A DNA stretch of 64,000 bases from Sporosarcina globispora (GCF_001274725.1 NZ_LGUF01000007.1:1666273-1730272), one strand, 5' to 3'. Positions 1 through 8,911 are shown, counted from the first letter of the stretch. Notes: generated by a model not told the origin, from the sequence alone. Numbers and translations: made by a program.

Positions 1-354
1 GTCATTTTATGTATGATCGTTTTTTTAGCTATTTTTGAATTAGTCACCAAGTATCGAAATTGGGACGAAATCAAAAACGGGAATGTCGCTGTAGCGATGG
101 CAACCGGCGGGAAAATTTTTGGGATTGCCAATATCTTCAGGCATTCCATCATGCATAATGATAACTTGCTGACAATGATTATCTGGGGAGTTTTTGGCTT
201 CTTTCTTTTATTAATTGGCTATTTCATATTTGAATTTTTAACACCCAAGTTTAGAATTGACGAAGAAATTGAAAATAATAATAAAGCAGTCGGTTTTATT
301 TCCATGGTGCTGTCAGTCGGCTTGTCATATGTCATCGGTGCAGGTTTATCGTAA
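1..354 (+). CDS. yshE: DUF350 family membrane protein (YshE-like), 5' partial
   Basis: Small integral membrane protein of the DUF350 family; its biochemical role is unknown to me. The open frame continues to the first base of the window with no stop, and the first in-window ATG (13) has no ribosome binding site, so the real start probably lies upstream. Hydrophobic segments are visible near residues 1-10, 55-75 and 95-113 of the ATG-13 reading, separated by a charged stretch (FRIDEEIENNNKA). The gene directly precedes the lcfA-fadR-fadB region, which is where yshE sits in B. subtilis; the name rests mainly on that synteny plus the membrane profile. Confidence 0.75.
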   Translation, partial: VILCMIVFLAIFELVTKYRNWDEIKNGNVAVAMATGGKIFGIANIFRHSIMHNDNLLTMIIWGVFGFFLLLIGYFIFEFLTPKFRIDEEIENNNKAVGFISMVLSVGLSYVIGAGLS

Positions 355-368
355 GGAGAGAATTAACA

Positions 369-452
369 TTGGAAAAGTTAGCAAAGATTTTGCTGGTTCT
401 TAGCGGAGTGTTTCTTCTTATAGGGGCCATTTATATTTTTTTCATAGCATAA
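369..452 (+). CDS. 27-residue single-span membrane peptide
   Basis: A short frame starts with TTG at 369, nine bases after an AAGGAGAG ribosome binding site that overlaps the yshE stop codon. It encodes 27 residues: a short basic-amphipathic start (MEKLAKIL) and then one continuous hydrophobic helix to the end. The strong binding site, tight spacing to yshE and the terminator just downstream suggest a translated small membrane protein co-transcribed with yshE. I do not recognise the family. Similar tiny genes are usually missed by annotation pipelines. Confidence 0.5.
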   Translation: MEKLAKILLVLSGVFLLIGAIYIFFIA

Positions 453-476
453 TATTTTTGTGAAATAGGGAAATGG

Positions 477-508
477 GAAAATCGCCAGTGCATATGGCGA
501 TTTTTTTA
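477..508 (+). terminator. Intrinsic terminator after yshE and the small peptide gene
   Basis: Inverted repeat AAAATCGCCA / TGGCGATTTT with a 7-base loop, followed by a T run. It would end the yshE transcript. Confidence 0.85.
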
Positions 509-592
509 TTCTTTCATTAAAAAGATTATCCAGGCTGGGGTTGGACAGCCTTCTGGAAAAAATATCTTCCTGAGTGCATGGTCTTATTCTAA

Positions 593-621
593 TTGTCATA
601 GAACCAGCATTATATTATAAT
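593..621 (+). promoter_or_regulatory. Candidate sigma-A promoter for lcfA
   Basis: TTGTCA, a 17-base spacer and TATAAT. Transcription would start near 628, giving a leader of about 270 bases that contains the dispersed repeat at 692-870. I do not see a FadR-type palindrome at this promoter. The rest of the 453-897 gap is the terminator, this promoter and the repeat. Confidence 0.55.
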
Positions 622-691
622 AAGGTTGAACAATTAGAATGTTCTAAAAGTTCAGAGGATGTCCGTTGTTTTCCTAAAATTTAGCAAGTAT

Positions 692-870
692 AACTTTGAA
701 CTTCGATAACTGTCTAGCGCAAGCAGCCTACCACCTCGAGGTCACAAGCTTGTCTTGTTGCGGCTCCTAGGGACGAAAGACTAGCCAATCCCTTCAAGAA
801 GGAAAGAACACCTTCTTGCAGGGCTCGTCTTGTGCTTGTCGGGGGTGGGCAAGGCGCTTGCGCTTTTCTT
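692..870 (+). repeat. Dispersed intergenic repeat, copy 1 (lcfA leader)
   Basis: Starts with AACTTTGAACTTCGATAACT, then TGTCTAGCGC, a CCTCGAGG core, GCTTGTCGGGGGTGGGC, and ends GGCGCTTGCGCTTTTCT. The same landmarks recur at 21131-21270 and 38292-38555, and in inverted orientation at 36249-36440 and 49200-49677. It has internal inverted repeats and no convincing frame, so it reads as a structured intergenic element. It lies between the lcfA promoter candidate and the lcfA start. Confidence 0.75.
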
Positions 871-897
871 ATGGGCATGAAACAAAGGAGGGACAAA

Positions 898-2601
898 ATG
901 GCAGAATCAAAACCATGGCTTAAGCAATATCCGGCAGAAATCCCCTCAACCTTGTCATATCCCAAACAGCCGGTACAGGATTATTTAAAGAATGCTGCAG
1001 AAGAGTTTCCGGAGAAAACAGCAATCCATTTTATGGGAAAGGAGTTCACATATAAATATATATATGACTCTTCCCTGAAGCTTGCTGCATATTTGCAGAA
1101 TCTCGGAATTGAAAAGGGAGACCGCGTGGCGATCATGCTTCCGAATACTCCGCAGTCTGTTATCAGCTATTATGGGATTCTAATGGCTGGCGGGGTTGTG
1201 GTCCAGACAAATCCGCTGTATATGGAACGGGAATTGGAATACCAAATGAAAGATTCAGGAGCAAAGGCAATCATTACGATGGATATCTTATTTCCGAGAG
1301 TGACCAAAGTGATGGCACAGACAGAATTGAAGCATATAATTGTAACCGCTATCAAAGATGCACTTCCATTCCCTAAGAATCTGATATATCCATTTGTCCA
1401 GAAAAAACAGTATGGAATTGTCGTAAATGTAAAACATGAAGGCCATAACCATTTGCTGACGGAGATTTTAAAAAGGCCGGCAGAACCTCTGAAAATTCAT
1501 GACTTTGATTTTGAAGAAGACTTAGCATTATTGCAATATACAGGCGGCACGACCGGTTTTCCAAAGGGTGTTATGCTTTCGCACAGCAATCTGGTATCCA
1601 ATACAGCAATGTGTAAAGCCTGGCTTTATAAGTGCAGGCGCGGCGAGGAAACAGTGCTGGGCATACTGCCATTCTTTCATGTGTATGGAATGACAACAGT
1701 ATTGATCTTATCTGTAATGGATGCGCACAAAATGGTCCTACTGCCGAAGTTTGATCCTGAAACGACACTGAAAACTATTCATAAGCAGAAGCCAACATTA
1801 TTCCCCGGGGCACCTACGATTTACATTGGGTTATTGAACCGCCCGGATATAAAAAAATATGATCTATCCTCTATAGACTCTTGCATTAGCGGATCTGCGG
1901 CCCTGCCAGTTGAAGTCCAGCAGAAATTTGAAGAAATAACAGGAGGCAAGCTTGTCGAGGGCTATGGGCTGACAGAATCATCACCTGTTACACATGCGAA
2001 TTTCTTATGGGATCGCCCCCGCGTTAAAGGGAGTATAGGTGTGCCATGGCCAGATACTGATGCAGCCATTTTTTCACTGGAAACAGGAGAACCGCTTCCA
2101 GCCGGAGAAGTTGGCGAGATTGCGGTTAAAGGTCCTCAGGTAATGAAAGGCTATTGGAACCGCCCGGAAGAAACAGCCCAGACCTTAAGGGATGGCTGGC
2201 TGCTCACAGGTGACCTGGGCTATATGGATGAGAATGGATACTTCTATGTAGTGGACAGGAAGAAAGATATGATTATTGCAGGAGGATTCAACATTTACCC
2301 GCGTGAAATAGAAGAAGTGCTATACGAGCATCCATCTGTACAGGAAGTGGTTGCTGCCGGTATACCAGATCCATATCGCGGAGAAACAGTAAAAGCATAT
2401 ATCGTGCTGAAAGAGGGAAAAGAAGCAACGGATGAGGAATTGAATCAGTTTGCAAGAAAGCATCTGGCAGCCTATAAAGTTCCAAGGCTATATGAATTCC
2501 GCCAGGAGCTTCCTAAGACTGCAGTTGGAAAAATACTGAGAAGGGCACTAGTAGATGAAGAAAAAAAGAAATTTAAAGAAGAAGAGGAAAAGCGGGCTTA
2601 A
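898..2601 (+). CDS. lcfA: Long-chain fatty-acid--CoA ligase
   Basis: Activates long-chain fatty acids to acyl-CoA with ATP, the entry step of beta-oxidation. The 567-residue protein is of the AMP-forming ligase family: phosphate-binding YTGGTTGFPKGV near residue 213, GYGLTESSP near 354, the hinge region TGDLGY...DRKKDMIIAGG near 430-450, and the C-terminal catalytic lysine motif PKTAVGKILRR near 538. The ATG at 898 is chosen because AAGGAGGGA stands just upstream and the product matches the family's usual length of about 560; an earlier in-frame ATG at 832 lies inside the repeat and has no binding site. It heads the lcfA-fadR-fadB cluster. Confidence 0.95.
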   Translation: MAESKPWLKQYPAEIPSTLSYPKQPVQDYLKNAAEEFPEKTAIHFMGKEFTYKYIYDSSLKLAAYLQNLGIEKGDRVAIMLPNTPQSVISYYGILMAGGVVVQTNPLYMERELEYQMKDSGAKAIITMDILFPRVTKVMAQTELKHIIVTAIKDALPFPKNLIYPFVQKKQYGIVVNVKHEGHNHLLTEILKRPAEPLKIHDFDFEEDLALLQYTGGTTGFPKGVMLSHSNLVSNTAMCKAWLYKCRRGEETVLGILPFFHVYGMTTVLILSVMDAHKMVLLPKFDPETTLKTIHKQKPTLFPGAPTIYIGLLNRPDIKKYDLSSIDSCISGSAALPVEVQQKFEEITGGKLVEGYGLTESSPVTHANFLWDRPRVKGSIGVPWPDTDAAIFSLETGEPLPAGEVGEIAVKGPQVMKGYWNRPEETAQTLRDGWLLTGDLGYMDENGYFYVVDRKKDMIIAGGFNIYPREIEEVLYEHPSVQEVVAAGIPDPYRGETVKAYIVLKEGKEATDEELNQFARKHLAAYKVPRLYEFRQELPKTAVGKILRRALVDEEKKKFKEEEEKRA

Positions 2602-2605
2602 CTGC

Positions 2606-2637
2606 AGAGACCGATTTTCGATCGGCTCTTTATTTTT
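2606..2637 (+). terminator. Intrinsic terminator after lcfA
   Basis: Stem AGAG(A)CCGAT / ATCGGCTCT and then TTATTTTT. It separates lcfA from fadR, which has its own promoter at 2704. Confidence 0.75.
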
Positions 2638-2703
2638 GGACCAATAAGCTTGTCCAGGCATAATAGAAATGTAATAATAAATTATATTTCTAAGGATTAT
2701 TTC

Positions 2704-2732
2704 TTGACACAAATGAATTGTCCTACTATTAT
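2704..2732 (+). promoter_or_regulatory. Sigma-A promoter of fadR
   Basis: Perfect TTGACA, a 17-base spacer and TATTAT. The predicted start (about 2739) abuts the FadR operator at 2740. Confidence 0.8.
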
Positions 2733-2739
2733 AAAAATA

Positions 2740-2757
2740 TGAATGATTATTCATTCA
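2740..2757 (+). promoter_or_regulatory. FadR operator
   Basis: TGAATGATTATTCATTCA matches the B. subtilis FadR box consensus TGAATGANTANTCATTCA. It lies immediately downstream of the -10 element, where repressor binding would block initiation. Release by long-chain acyl-CoA is known for the family; autoregulation here is inferred from position. Confidence 0.85.
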
Positions 2758-2808
2758 TTTTGAATTGATCTTTTAAAAAATATTAGACTAAGTTGATTGT
2801 CCAATCCC

Positions 2809-2843
2809 AGCAGCAGGAATGGAATAATTCCATTCCTGCTGCT
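2809..2843. repeat. 35-bp perfect inverted repeat in the fadR leader
   Basis: Two 17-base arms (AGCAGCAGGAATGGAAT and its exact complement) separated by one base. It lies in the leader between the FadR operator and the fadR start. No T run follows, so it is not a normal terminator. It could be an mRNA stability hairpin or a second protein-binding site. Confidence 0.85.
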
Positions 2844-2888
2844 CCTTAGAAATCAATGCACCTGTTTTTTCTGAAAGGAGGGAAAAGC

Positions 2889-3473
2889 TTGAAAAAAACA
2901 AAGCCTAAATACCGGCAAATTATCGATGCGGCTGTGGTCGTGATTGCTGAAAATGGATATCACCAGGCACAGGTATCAAAAATTGCCAAACAGGCTGGTG
3001 TCGCTGATGGCACCATATACTTATATTTTAAAAACAAAGAAGATATATTAATATCCCTCTTTCAGGATAAAATGGGCTACTTTGTTGAGAAAATTGAAGA
3101 AAAAATTGCAGGAAAAGAGAAAGCTGCAGAGAAACTATTAGTGATGGTAGAATCGCACTTTAGTATGCTCTCGGTAGACAGGCATCTGGCAATTGTAACT
3201 CAGCTCGAATTGAGGCAGTCCAATAAGGACCTTCGCCATAAAATTAATGAAGTGCTAAAAGGCTACCTTGCATTAATAGAGAGGATTCTTTTTGACGGCA
3301 GGGAGAGCGGAGAGTTTTCAGCTGACCTGGACATCAGGCTCGCGCGCCAGATGATCTTTGGCACCATGGATGAAACCTTGACCACATGGGTAATGAATGA
3401 TCAAAAATATGATCTTACAGCTTTGGCAGAGCCTGTTCATAAACTTTTGATCAGCGGGTGCGGAAAACCTTGA
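2889..3473 (+). CDS. fadR: Fatty acid degradation transcriptional repressor, TetR family
   Basis: Represses beta-oxidation genes and is released by long-chain acyl-CoA (known for Bacillus FadR). The 194-residue product has the TetR DNA-binding domain in its first 60 residues (QVSKIAKQAGVADGTIYLYF is the helix-turn-helix) and an all-helical ligand domain with LARQMIFGTMDETLTTWV near the end. The TTG at 2889 is chosen because AAAGGAGGG precedes it and it gives the 194-residue length of the B. subtilis protein; the ATG at 2856 lies upstream of that binding site. A FadR operator sits in its own promoter. Confidence 0.95.
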   Translation: MKKTKPKYRQIIDAAVVVIAENGYHQAQVSKIAKQAGVADGTIYLYFKNKEDILISLFQDKMGYFVEKIEEKIAGKEKAAEKLLVMVESHFSMLSVDRHLAIVTQLELRQSNKDLRHKINEVLKGYLALIERILFDGRESGEFSADLDIRLARQMIFGTMDETLTTWVMNDQKYDLTALAEPVHKLLISGCGKP

Positions 3474-3513
3474 AGCTGTTAAAGTGCTCTATAATATAGT
3501 CAGGAGGTATAAG

Positions 3514-4287
3514 ATGGAATATCTAAAATGGTCTCATCAGGACTTCGTAGCGACGATCACAATTGAACGTCCGCCTGCGAATGCTCTTTCATCAGGTTTA
3601 TTAAAAGAGCTTTCAGCTGTCCTGGATGAAGTTGAAAATAATGAAGAAATAAGGGTTATCCTTATACATGGAGAAGGCAGATTCTTTTCAGCAGGTGCAG
3701 ATATTAAAGAATTTACAACCATTGAAAGTGGAGAAGATTTCTCAAACTTAGCGACCTATGGACAGGATCTCTTTGAAAGAATGGAAAAATTCCCTAAACC
3801 AATTATTGCAGCGATTCATGGTGCAGCATTGGGCGGTGGCCTTGAGCTTGCAATGGGCTGTCACTTCCGTCTTGTAGCTGAAAACGCAAAACTTGGTCTC
3901 CCAGAGCTTCAGCTTGGCTTAATTCCAGGTTTTGCCGGCACACAGAGGCTTCCTCGCTATGTTGGTGCTGCGCGTGCTGCTGAGATGCTTTTCACAAGTG
4001 ATCCAATTACCGGGCTTGAGGCAGTGCAATATGGCCTGGCTAACCATGCCTACCCTGAGGAGCAGCTTTTGGACAACGCTTATAATATGGCGAAGAAGAT
4101 TGCTAAGAAAAGCCCTGGATCGATTAAGGCGGCCATTGAGCTCCTTAACTATGGAAAATCGGGACAATTCTACGAGGGTGTTAAAAAAGAAGCAGAATTG
4201 TTTGGTGAAGTATTTGTTTCTGAAGATGGCAAAGAGGGCATATCTGCTTTTATTGAAAAGCGCGAACCAAACTTCACGGGAAAATAA
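3514..4287 (+). CDS. fadB: Enoyl-CoA hydratase
   Basis: Hydrates trans-2-enoyl-CoA in beta-oxidation. It is a 257-residue crotonase-fold protein with oxyanion-hole segments (FFSAGADIKEF near 60-70 and AAIHGAALGGGLELA near 97-112) and the second active-site region PELQLGLIPGFAGTQRLPR near 130-148. The ATG at 3514 follows AGGAGG. It lies 40 bases after fadR, probably on the same transcript and so under FadR control. Substrate range within the crotonase family cannot be read from sequence alone, but synteny supports the FadB assignment. Confidence 0.92.
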   Translation: MEYLKWSHQDFVATITIERPPANALSSGLLKELSAVLDEVENNEEIRVILIHGEGRFFSAGADIKEFTTIESGEDFSNLATYGQDLFERMEKFPKPIIAAIHGAALGGGLELAMGCHFRLVAENAKLGLPELQLGLIPGFAGTQRLPRYVGAARAAEMLFTSDPITGLEAVQYGLANHAYPEEQLLDNAYNMAKKIAKKSPGSIKAAIELLNYGKSGQFYEGVKKEAELFGEVFVSEDGKEGISAFIEKREPNFTGK

Positions 4288-4305
4288 AAGATTTGTGCTG
4301 AAAGA

Positions 4306-4334
4306 TTACATTCATCCTAATAATCTATTATAAT
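4306..4334 (+). promoter_or_regulatory. Candidate promoter for etfBA
   Basis: TTACAT, a 17-base spacer and a perfect TATAAT, in the 260-base gap between fadB and etfB. Start predicted near 4341. Confidence 0.55.
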
Positions 4335-4392
4335 AGACTTGTATGCGGATGATTTAATCTTCAGAAGAATTCATTGGTTAAATTATGGTCTG

Positions 4393-4410
4393 TGAGCGAG
4401 CGCCCGCTCA
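4393..4410. promoter_or_regulatory. 18-bp near-perfect palindrome upstream of etfB
   Basis: TGAGCGAGCGCCCGCTCA is palindromic except at one internal pair. It lies in the presumed etfB leader, about 50 bases after the predicted start. The GCCCGCT arm can alternatively pair with AGCGGGC at 4422-4428. The shape suggests a TetR-type operator different from the FadR box; the regulator is unknown. Confidence 0.5.
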
Positions 4411-4548
4411 GTTTGAAAAAAAGCGGGCTGTTCCAAAGCAGATAAGCCTTTCTGTATGCATTAAATATTTTCAATCTTTCGAAGTGAAGAAATGTTTTAA
4501 TTAATGGCTATTGTCATAAGACAATGCTTAATTACTAGGAGGGAAATC

Positions 4549-5322
4549 ATGAACATCTACGTATTAATGAAGAGAACATTTGATACTGAAGAAAAAATTA
4601 CAATCTCAGGCGGCAAAATCAACGAAGATGGCGCTGAATTTATCATTAATCCATATGATGAATATGCAATTGAAGAGGCAATCCAGGTTCGCGATGCGCA
4701 TGGCGGAGAAGTGACGGTTGTCTCTGTAGGAACAGAAGAAGCTGAAAAGCAGCTCCGTACGGCTCTTGCGATGGGTGCAGATAAAGCGGCATTAATTAAT
4801 ACTGAAGATGACCTTGAAGATGGAGATCAGTTCACAACTGCTAAAATCTTATCAGAATACTTGAAAGACAAAGATGCTGACTTAATCATTGCAGGAAATG
4901 TAGCAATTGACGGGGGTTCCGGACAGGTTGGACCTCGTGTAGCAGAGATTTTGGGCATTTCTTATGTAACAACTATTACTAAGCTTGATATCAATGGCAG
5001 CTCTGCGACAGTAGTGCGAGATGTTGAAGGGGATTCAGAAGTAATTGAGACATCACTTCCATTATTGGTCACTGCCCAGCAAGGTTTAAATGAGCCGCGC
5101 TACCCGTCCTTGCCGGGAATTATGAAGGCAAAAAAGAAGCCTCTTGATGAGCTTGAGCTTGACGATCTTGATCTTGATGAGGACGATGTTGAAGCTAAGA
5201 CAAAGACAATCGAAATATATTTGCCGCCTAAGAAAGAAGCAGGAAAAGTTCTTGAAGGCGAGTTGGAAGATCAAGTTAAGGAACTTGTAAAACTTCTTCA
5301 TACTGAAGCCAAAGTTGTCTGA
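4549..5322 (+). CDS. etfB: Electron transfer flavoprotein beta subunit
   Basis: Together with EtfA it accepts electrons from acyl-CoA dehydrogenases and passes them to the respiratory chain. The 257-residue product has the ETF beta fold with VRDAHGGEVTVVSVG and AIDGGSGQVGPRVAE as nucleotide-binding regions and a C-terminal tail that would wrap EtfA. The start at 4549 follows AGGAGGGAAATC; an earlier in-frame ATG at 4504 has no binding site. etfA follows after 40 bases, so the two form one transcription unit next to the fad genes. Confidence 0.95.
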   Translation: MNIYVLMKRTFDTEEKITISGGKINEDGAEFIINPYDEYAIEEAIQVRDAHGGEVTVVSVGTEEAEKQLRTALAMGADKAALINTEDDLEDGDQFTTAKILSEYLKDKDADLIIAGNVAIDGGSGQVGPRVAEILGISYVTTITKLDINGSSATVVRDVEGDSEVIETSLPLLVTAQQGLNEPRYPSLPGIMKAKKKPLDELELDDLDLDEDDVEAKTKTIEIYLPPKKEAGKVLEGELEDQVKELVKLLHTEAKVV

Positions 5323-5362
5323 TCATCAATAACTGATAATAATAACGCAGGGGGTAAAACAT

Positions 5363-6340
5363 ATGGCTAGAAAAGTGTTAGTGTTAGGTGAAGTCCGTGA
5401 CGGTTCATTGCGTAATGTATCTTTCGAAGCTGTTGCAGCTGGTAAGACTGCATCAGAAGGCGGAGAAGTTGTAGGCGTTTTAATTGGTGATTCTGTAAGC
5501 GCTTTAGCTAATGAAATGATCCACTATGGTGCTGACCGTGTTGTAACTGTTGAAGATGAGAAGCTGAAGCAATATACTCCTGATGGCTATTCACAGGCTT
5601 TAATGGCTGTGATTGATTCCGAAAGACCGGAAGGCTTGATTTTTGGACATACAGCATTGGGGAAAGATCTCGCTCCTAAAATTGCTGCCAAGCTGGAGTC
5701 AGGTTTAATCTCTGATGTAACGAGCCTTGAAGAGGCAGGCGGCAACCTGGTGTTTACACGCCCGATTTATTCAGGCAAAGCATTTGAAAAGAAAATTGTG
5801 ACAGATGGTCTGCTTTTTGCAACAATCCGTCCTAACAACATTGCTCCATTGGAAAAAGATGAATCAAGAACAGGAGATGTTGCTTCTGTTGCTGCAGAAA
5901 TCAAAGATCTGCGCACAATCATTAAGGAAGTTGTCCGCAAAGCTAGTGAAGGCGTTGATTTATCCGAAGCCAAAGTTATCATTGCCGGTGGACGCGGTGT
6001 TAAGAGCGAGGAAGGCTTTGAGCCATTAAAAGAGCTTGCTTCTCTTTTAAACGGAGCTGTGGGTGCATCACGCGGAGCTTGTGATGCTGATTATTGTGAC
6101 TATTCACTGCAAATTGGCCAAACTGGTAAGGTTGTAACTCCGGATCTTTACATTGCATGCGGAATTTCTGGAGCTATTCAGCATTTAGCTGGGATGTCCA
6201 ACTCAAAAGTGATCGTAGCCATTAACAAAGATCCTGAAGCCAATATCTTTAAAGTAGCTGATTACGGTATTGTCGGAGACCTGTTTGAGGTTGTTCCGCT
6301 GTTAACTGAAGAGTTCAAGAAGCTTAAAGTAAATGCTTAA
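5363..6340 (+). CDS. etfA: Electron transfer flavoprotein alpha subunit
   Basis: FAD-binding partner of EtfB. The 325-residue protein has an N-terminal ETF domain and the C-terminal FAD domain: AGGRGVKSEEGFEPLKELA near residues 208-226, then SGAIQHLAGMSNSKVIVAINKD and the VADYGIVGDLFEVVP signature near 270-312. GCAGGGGG precedes the ATG. The length is normal and there are no breaks. Confidence 0.96.
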   Translation: MARKVLVLGEVRDGSLRNVSFEAVAAGKTASEGGEVVGVLIGDSVSALANEMIHYGADRVVTVEDEKLKQYTPDGYSQALMAVIDSERPEGLIFGHTALGKDLAPKIAAKLESGLISDVTSLEEAGGNLVFTRPIYSGKAFEKKIVTDGLLFATIRPNNIAPLEKDESRTGDVASVAAEIKDLRTIIKEVVRKASEGVDLSEAKVIIAGGRGVKSEEGFEPLKELASLLNGAVGASRGACDADYCDYSLQIGQTGKVVTPDLYIACGISGAIQHLAGMSNSKVIVAINKDPEANIFKVADYGIVGDLFEVVPLLTEEFKKLKVNA

Positions 6341-6360
6341 TTATTAATAAGATATAACTA

Positions 6361-6385
6361 AATGGGCGGCTGATGGCCGCCCATT
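6361..6385 (+). terminator. Hairpin after etfA
   Basis: AATGGGCGGC / GGCCGCCCATT with a 4-base loop. Strong GC stem, but only weak T content follows (ATACATAA). Confidence 0.6.
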
Positions 6386-6528
6386 ATACATAAATGTCTA
6401 TATGGGCTGAAGGAGAATAGTCTGTTTAAAATAGGGTAAATTACGATCGAGCAGATTGTTCGCAACATATAATAAACGATGATATACTGTCGTTAGTATT
6501 TGAGGTTAAATTTTAGGAGGCATAACAA

Positions 6529-6843
6529 ATGGCTATATCACGCGCAACTGATCAAAACTTCACAGCTGAGACTGGCTCTGGATTAGTATTAGCAGATTTC
6601 TGGGCTCCTTGGTGCGGCCCTTGTAAAATGATCGCTCCTGTTTTAGAAGAGCTTGATGCTGAAATGGGCGATAAAGTGAAAATCGTAAAGATCGATGTTG
6701 ACGAAAACCAGGAAACCGCTGGTAAGTTTGGCGTAATGAGCATCCCAACATTAATCGTTCTTAAAGACGGTGAAGTTGTAGATAAAGTGGTTGGTTTCCA
6801 GCCGAAAGAAGCTCTTGCTGAATTACTTTCAAAACATGTTTAA
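6529..6843 (+). CDS. trxA: Thioredoxin
   Basis: Cytoplasmic disulfide reductase. 104 residues, the standard length, with the active site W28-C29-G-P-C32 and the cis-proline segment MSIPTLIV near residue 72. TAGGAGGC precedes the ATG. It is monocistronic, with a terminator just downstream. In B. subtilis the gene occupies the same place and is essential. Confidence 0.97.
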   Translation: MAISRATDQNFTAETGSGLVLADFWAPWCGPCKMIAPVLEELDAEMGDKVKIVKIDVDENQETAGKFGVMSIPTLIVLKDGEVVDKVVGFQPKEALAELLSKHV

Positions 6844-6852
6844 TCTATAAGG

Positions 6853-6891
6853 AATTCCCGGTGTCCTAGGCGGACATCGGGAATTTTTTTT
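6853..6891 (+). terminator. Intrinsic terminator after trxA
   Basis: AATTCCCGGTGTCC pairs with GGACATCGGGAATT (one G-U), followed by eight T. The stretch to 7110 holds only a weak hairpin, GTCTGC / GCAGAC at 6993-7010. Confidence 0.92.
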
Positions 6892-7110
6892 GTCATGTGT
6901 GTTTAGGTGTTATGCTGCAGGTTTCCCAGCTGATATAATAAGATGGGAATAATGTGCCATCCTCATTTTATAGGCTAAAATAATAAATTTTGGTCTGCTT
7001 CAAGGCAGACTAAGTTTTATTACCAGCGTGCATCCTAAAGTGATCATGCCTAATTATTAAATAAATCGAACTTTAATAAAGACAATTTTTAACCGGGGAG
7101 GTGGAGTGCC

Positions 7111-8883
7111 ATGAACGAAACGATAAAAAATAAACTGATGCTGCTGCCTGCCCAGCCAGGCTGTTATTTAATGAAGGACAGGCAGGGAACTATTATATAC
7201 GTGGGTAAAGCAAAAATCCTTAGAAACCGTGTCAGGTCCTATTTTACTGGCTCACATGATGGTAAAACATTAAGACTAGTAAATGAGATCGTGGATTTTG
7301 AATATATTGTCACTTCTTCAGATATGGAAGCATTGATCCTTGAGATGAATCTGATCAAGAAATATGATCCGAAGTATAATGTAATGCTGAAGGATGATAA
7401 AAGCTATCCTTTTATCAAATTGACAGCCGAACGCCATCCCCGTCTGATTACAACCAGGAAAGTAAAAAAAGACAGGGGGAAGTACTTCGGGCCTTATCCA
7501 AACGTACAGGCTGCCAATGAAACGAAAAAGCTCCTCGACCGAATTTATCCTCTGCGAAAATGTTCAACTCTTCCGGACAGAGTGTGCCTTTATTATCATT
7601 TAGGCCAATGTCTTGCGCCATGCGTGAAGAACGTAAGTGAAGGCCAATATAAGCAAATGACAGATGAGATTGCAAAATTCTTAAATGGCGGATATAAAGA
7701 AATTAAAAAAGACTTGACTGCGAAAATGACAGCGGCTGCTGAAGAATTGGACTTTGAAAGAGCAAAAGAGCTTAGGGATAAAATAGCCCATATAGATGCA
7801 ACGATGGAAAAACAAAAAATGACGATGACAGATTTTACTGACCGGGATGTATTTGGGTATGCGGTTGATAAAGGATGGATGTGTGTTCAGGTCTTCTTCA
7901 TCAGGCAAGGCAAACTCATCGAACGGGATGTTTCCATGTTCCCGATTTATAATGAGCCTGAAGAAGAAATTTTAACTTTTCTTGGCCAGTTTTATACAAA
8001 AGCAAATCACTTTAAGCCGCGTGAAATATTGGCACCCGACTCTGTTGATGCTGATATGGCAGAACAGCTTTTAAATGTTAAAGTTTTGAAGCCCCAGCGA
8101 GGTCAGAAAAAAGACCTTGTGAAGCTTGCCTATAAAAATGCAAAAATTGCTCTCCAGGAGAAGTTTTCATTAATTGAACGGGATGAAGAACGGACAATTA
8201 AGGCTGTAGAAAATCTGGGGGATCAGCTTGGAATTTATACTCCCCATCGGATTGAAGCATTTGATAATTCAAATATTCAGGGAACAGATCCTGTTTCTGC
8301 GATGATTGTCTTTATTGATGGCAAACCAGAGAAAAGGGAGTACCGTAAATATAAAATTAAGTCCGTCAAAGGCCCTGATGATTATGAATCCATGAGAGAA
8401 GTAGTTCGGCGCAGATATACAAGAGTACTGAAAGAAGAGCTGCCGCTTCCAGATTTGATTATGATTGATGGAGGCAAAGGGCATGTCGAAGCTGTACGGG
8501 ATGTGCTTGAAAATGAACTGGGTCTGGATATTCCAATTTCAGGTCTGGTGAAGGATGACAAGCACAGGACATCACAGCTTTTATTTGGAAATCCGCTTGA
8601 AATCATCCCGCTTGCGAGAAACAGCCAGGAATTTTATCTGCTGCAGAGAATTCAGGACGAAGTTCATCGTTTTGCGATTACTTTTCACCGTCAGCTCCGC
8701 GGAAAAAATGCCTTCCAGTCAATTCTTGATGATATTCCTGGTATAGGCGAAAAACGGAAGAAACAGCTCCTTAAGGCCTTTGGATCAGTAAAGAAAATGA
8801 AAGAAGCGCCAATCGAGGAGTTTAGGAAAATAGGCATACCTGCGAACGTAGCTGAGGAATTAAAGCAAAGACTTGAGGAATAA
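7111..8883 (+). CDS. uvrC: UvrABC excinuclease subunit C
   Basis: Makes both incisions beside DNA lesions in nucleotide excision repair. The 590-residue protein has the GIY-YIG nuclease near residues 14-95 ([19 protein letters not shown]), a cysteine-containing linker, the UVR motif for UvrB contact near 205-235 ([17 protein letters not shown]), the RNase-H-like second nuclease near 385-520 ([24 protein letters not shown]) and a C-terminal double helix-hairpin-helix ([18 protein letters not shown]). GGGGAGGTGG precedes the ATG. No anomalies. Confidence 0.97.
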   Translation: MNETIKNKLMLLPAQPGCYLMKDRQGTIIYVGKAKILRNRVRSYFTGSHDGKTLRLVNEIVDFEYIVTSSDMEALILEMNLIKKYDPKYNVMLKDDKSYPFIKLTAERHPRLITTRKVKKDRGKYFGPYPNVQAANETKKLLDRIYPLRKCSTLPDRVCLYYHLGQCLAPCVKNVSEGQYKQMTDEIAKFLNGGYKEIKKDLTAKMTAAAEELDFERAKELRDKIAHIDATMEKQKMTMTDFTDRDVFGYAVDKGWMCVQVFFIRQGKLIERDVSMFPIYNEPEEEILTFLGQFYTKANHFKPREILAPDSVDADMAEQLLNVKVLKPQRGQKKDLVKLAYKNAKIALQEKFSLIERDEERTIKAVENLGDQLGIYTPHRIEAFDNSNIQGTDPVSAMIVFIDGKPEKREYRKYKIKSVKGPDDYESMREVVRRRYTRVLKEELPLPDLIMIDGGKGHVEAVRDVLENELGLDIPISGLVKDDKHRTSQLLFGNPLEIIPLARNSQEFYLLQRIQDEVHRFAITFHRQLRGKNAFQSILDDIPGIGEKRKKQLLKAFGSVKKMKEAPIEEFRKIGIPANVAEELKQRLEE

Positions 8884-8911
8884 AATGGTAATTCTGTGTC
8901 TTAAATGGATA

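Noticed and set aside
630..650. GAAC...GTTC inverted repeat upstream of lcfA as a LexA box
   Set aside because: Spacing between half sites is nine, not the four of the Bacillus LexA site.
832..897. Upstream ATG extension of lcfA
   Set aside because: It lies in the dispersed repeat; the AAGGAGGGA site fits ATG 898.
3932..4333. 133-residue frame overlapping fadB
   Set aside because: Shadow of fadB in another phase, with no family resemblance.
4504..4548. Upstream start of etfB
   Set aside because: No ribosome binding site; 4549 follows AGGAGGGAAATC and matches EtfB length.
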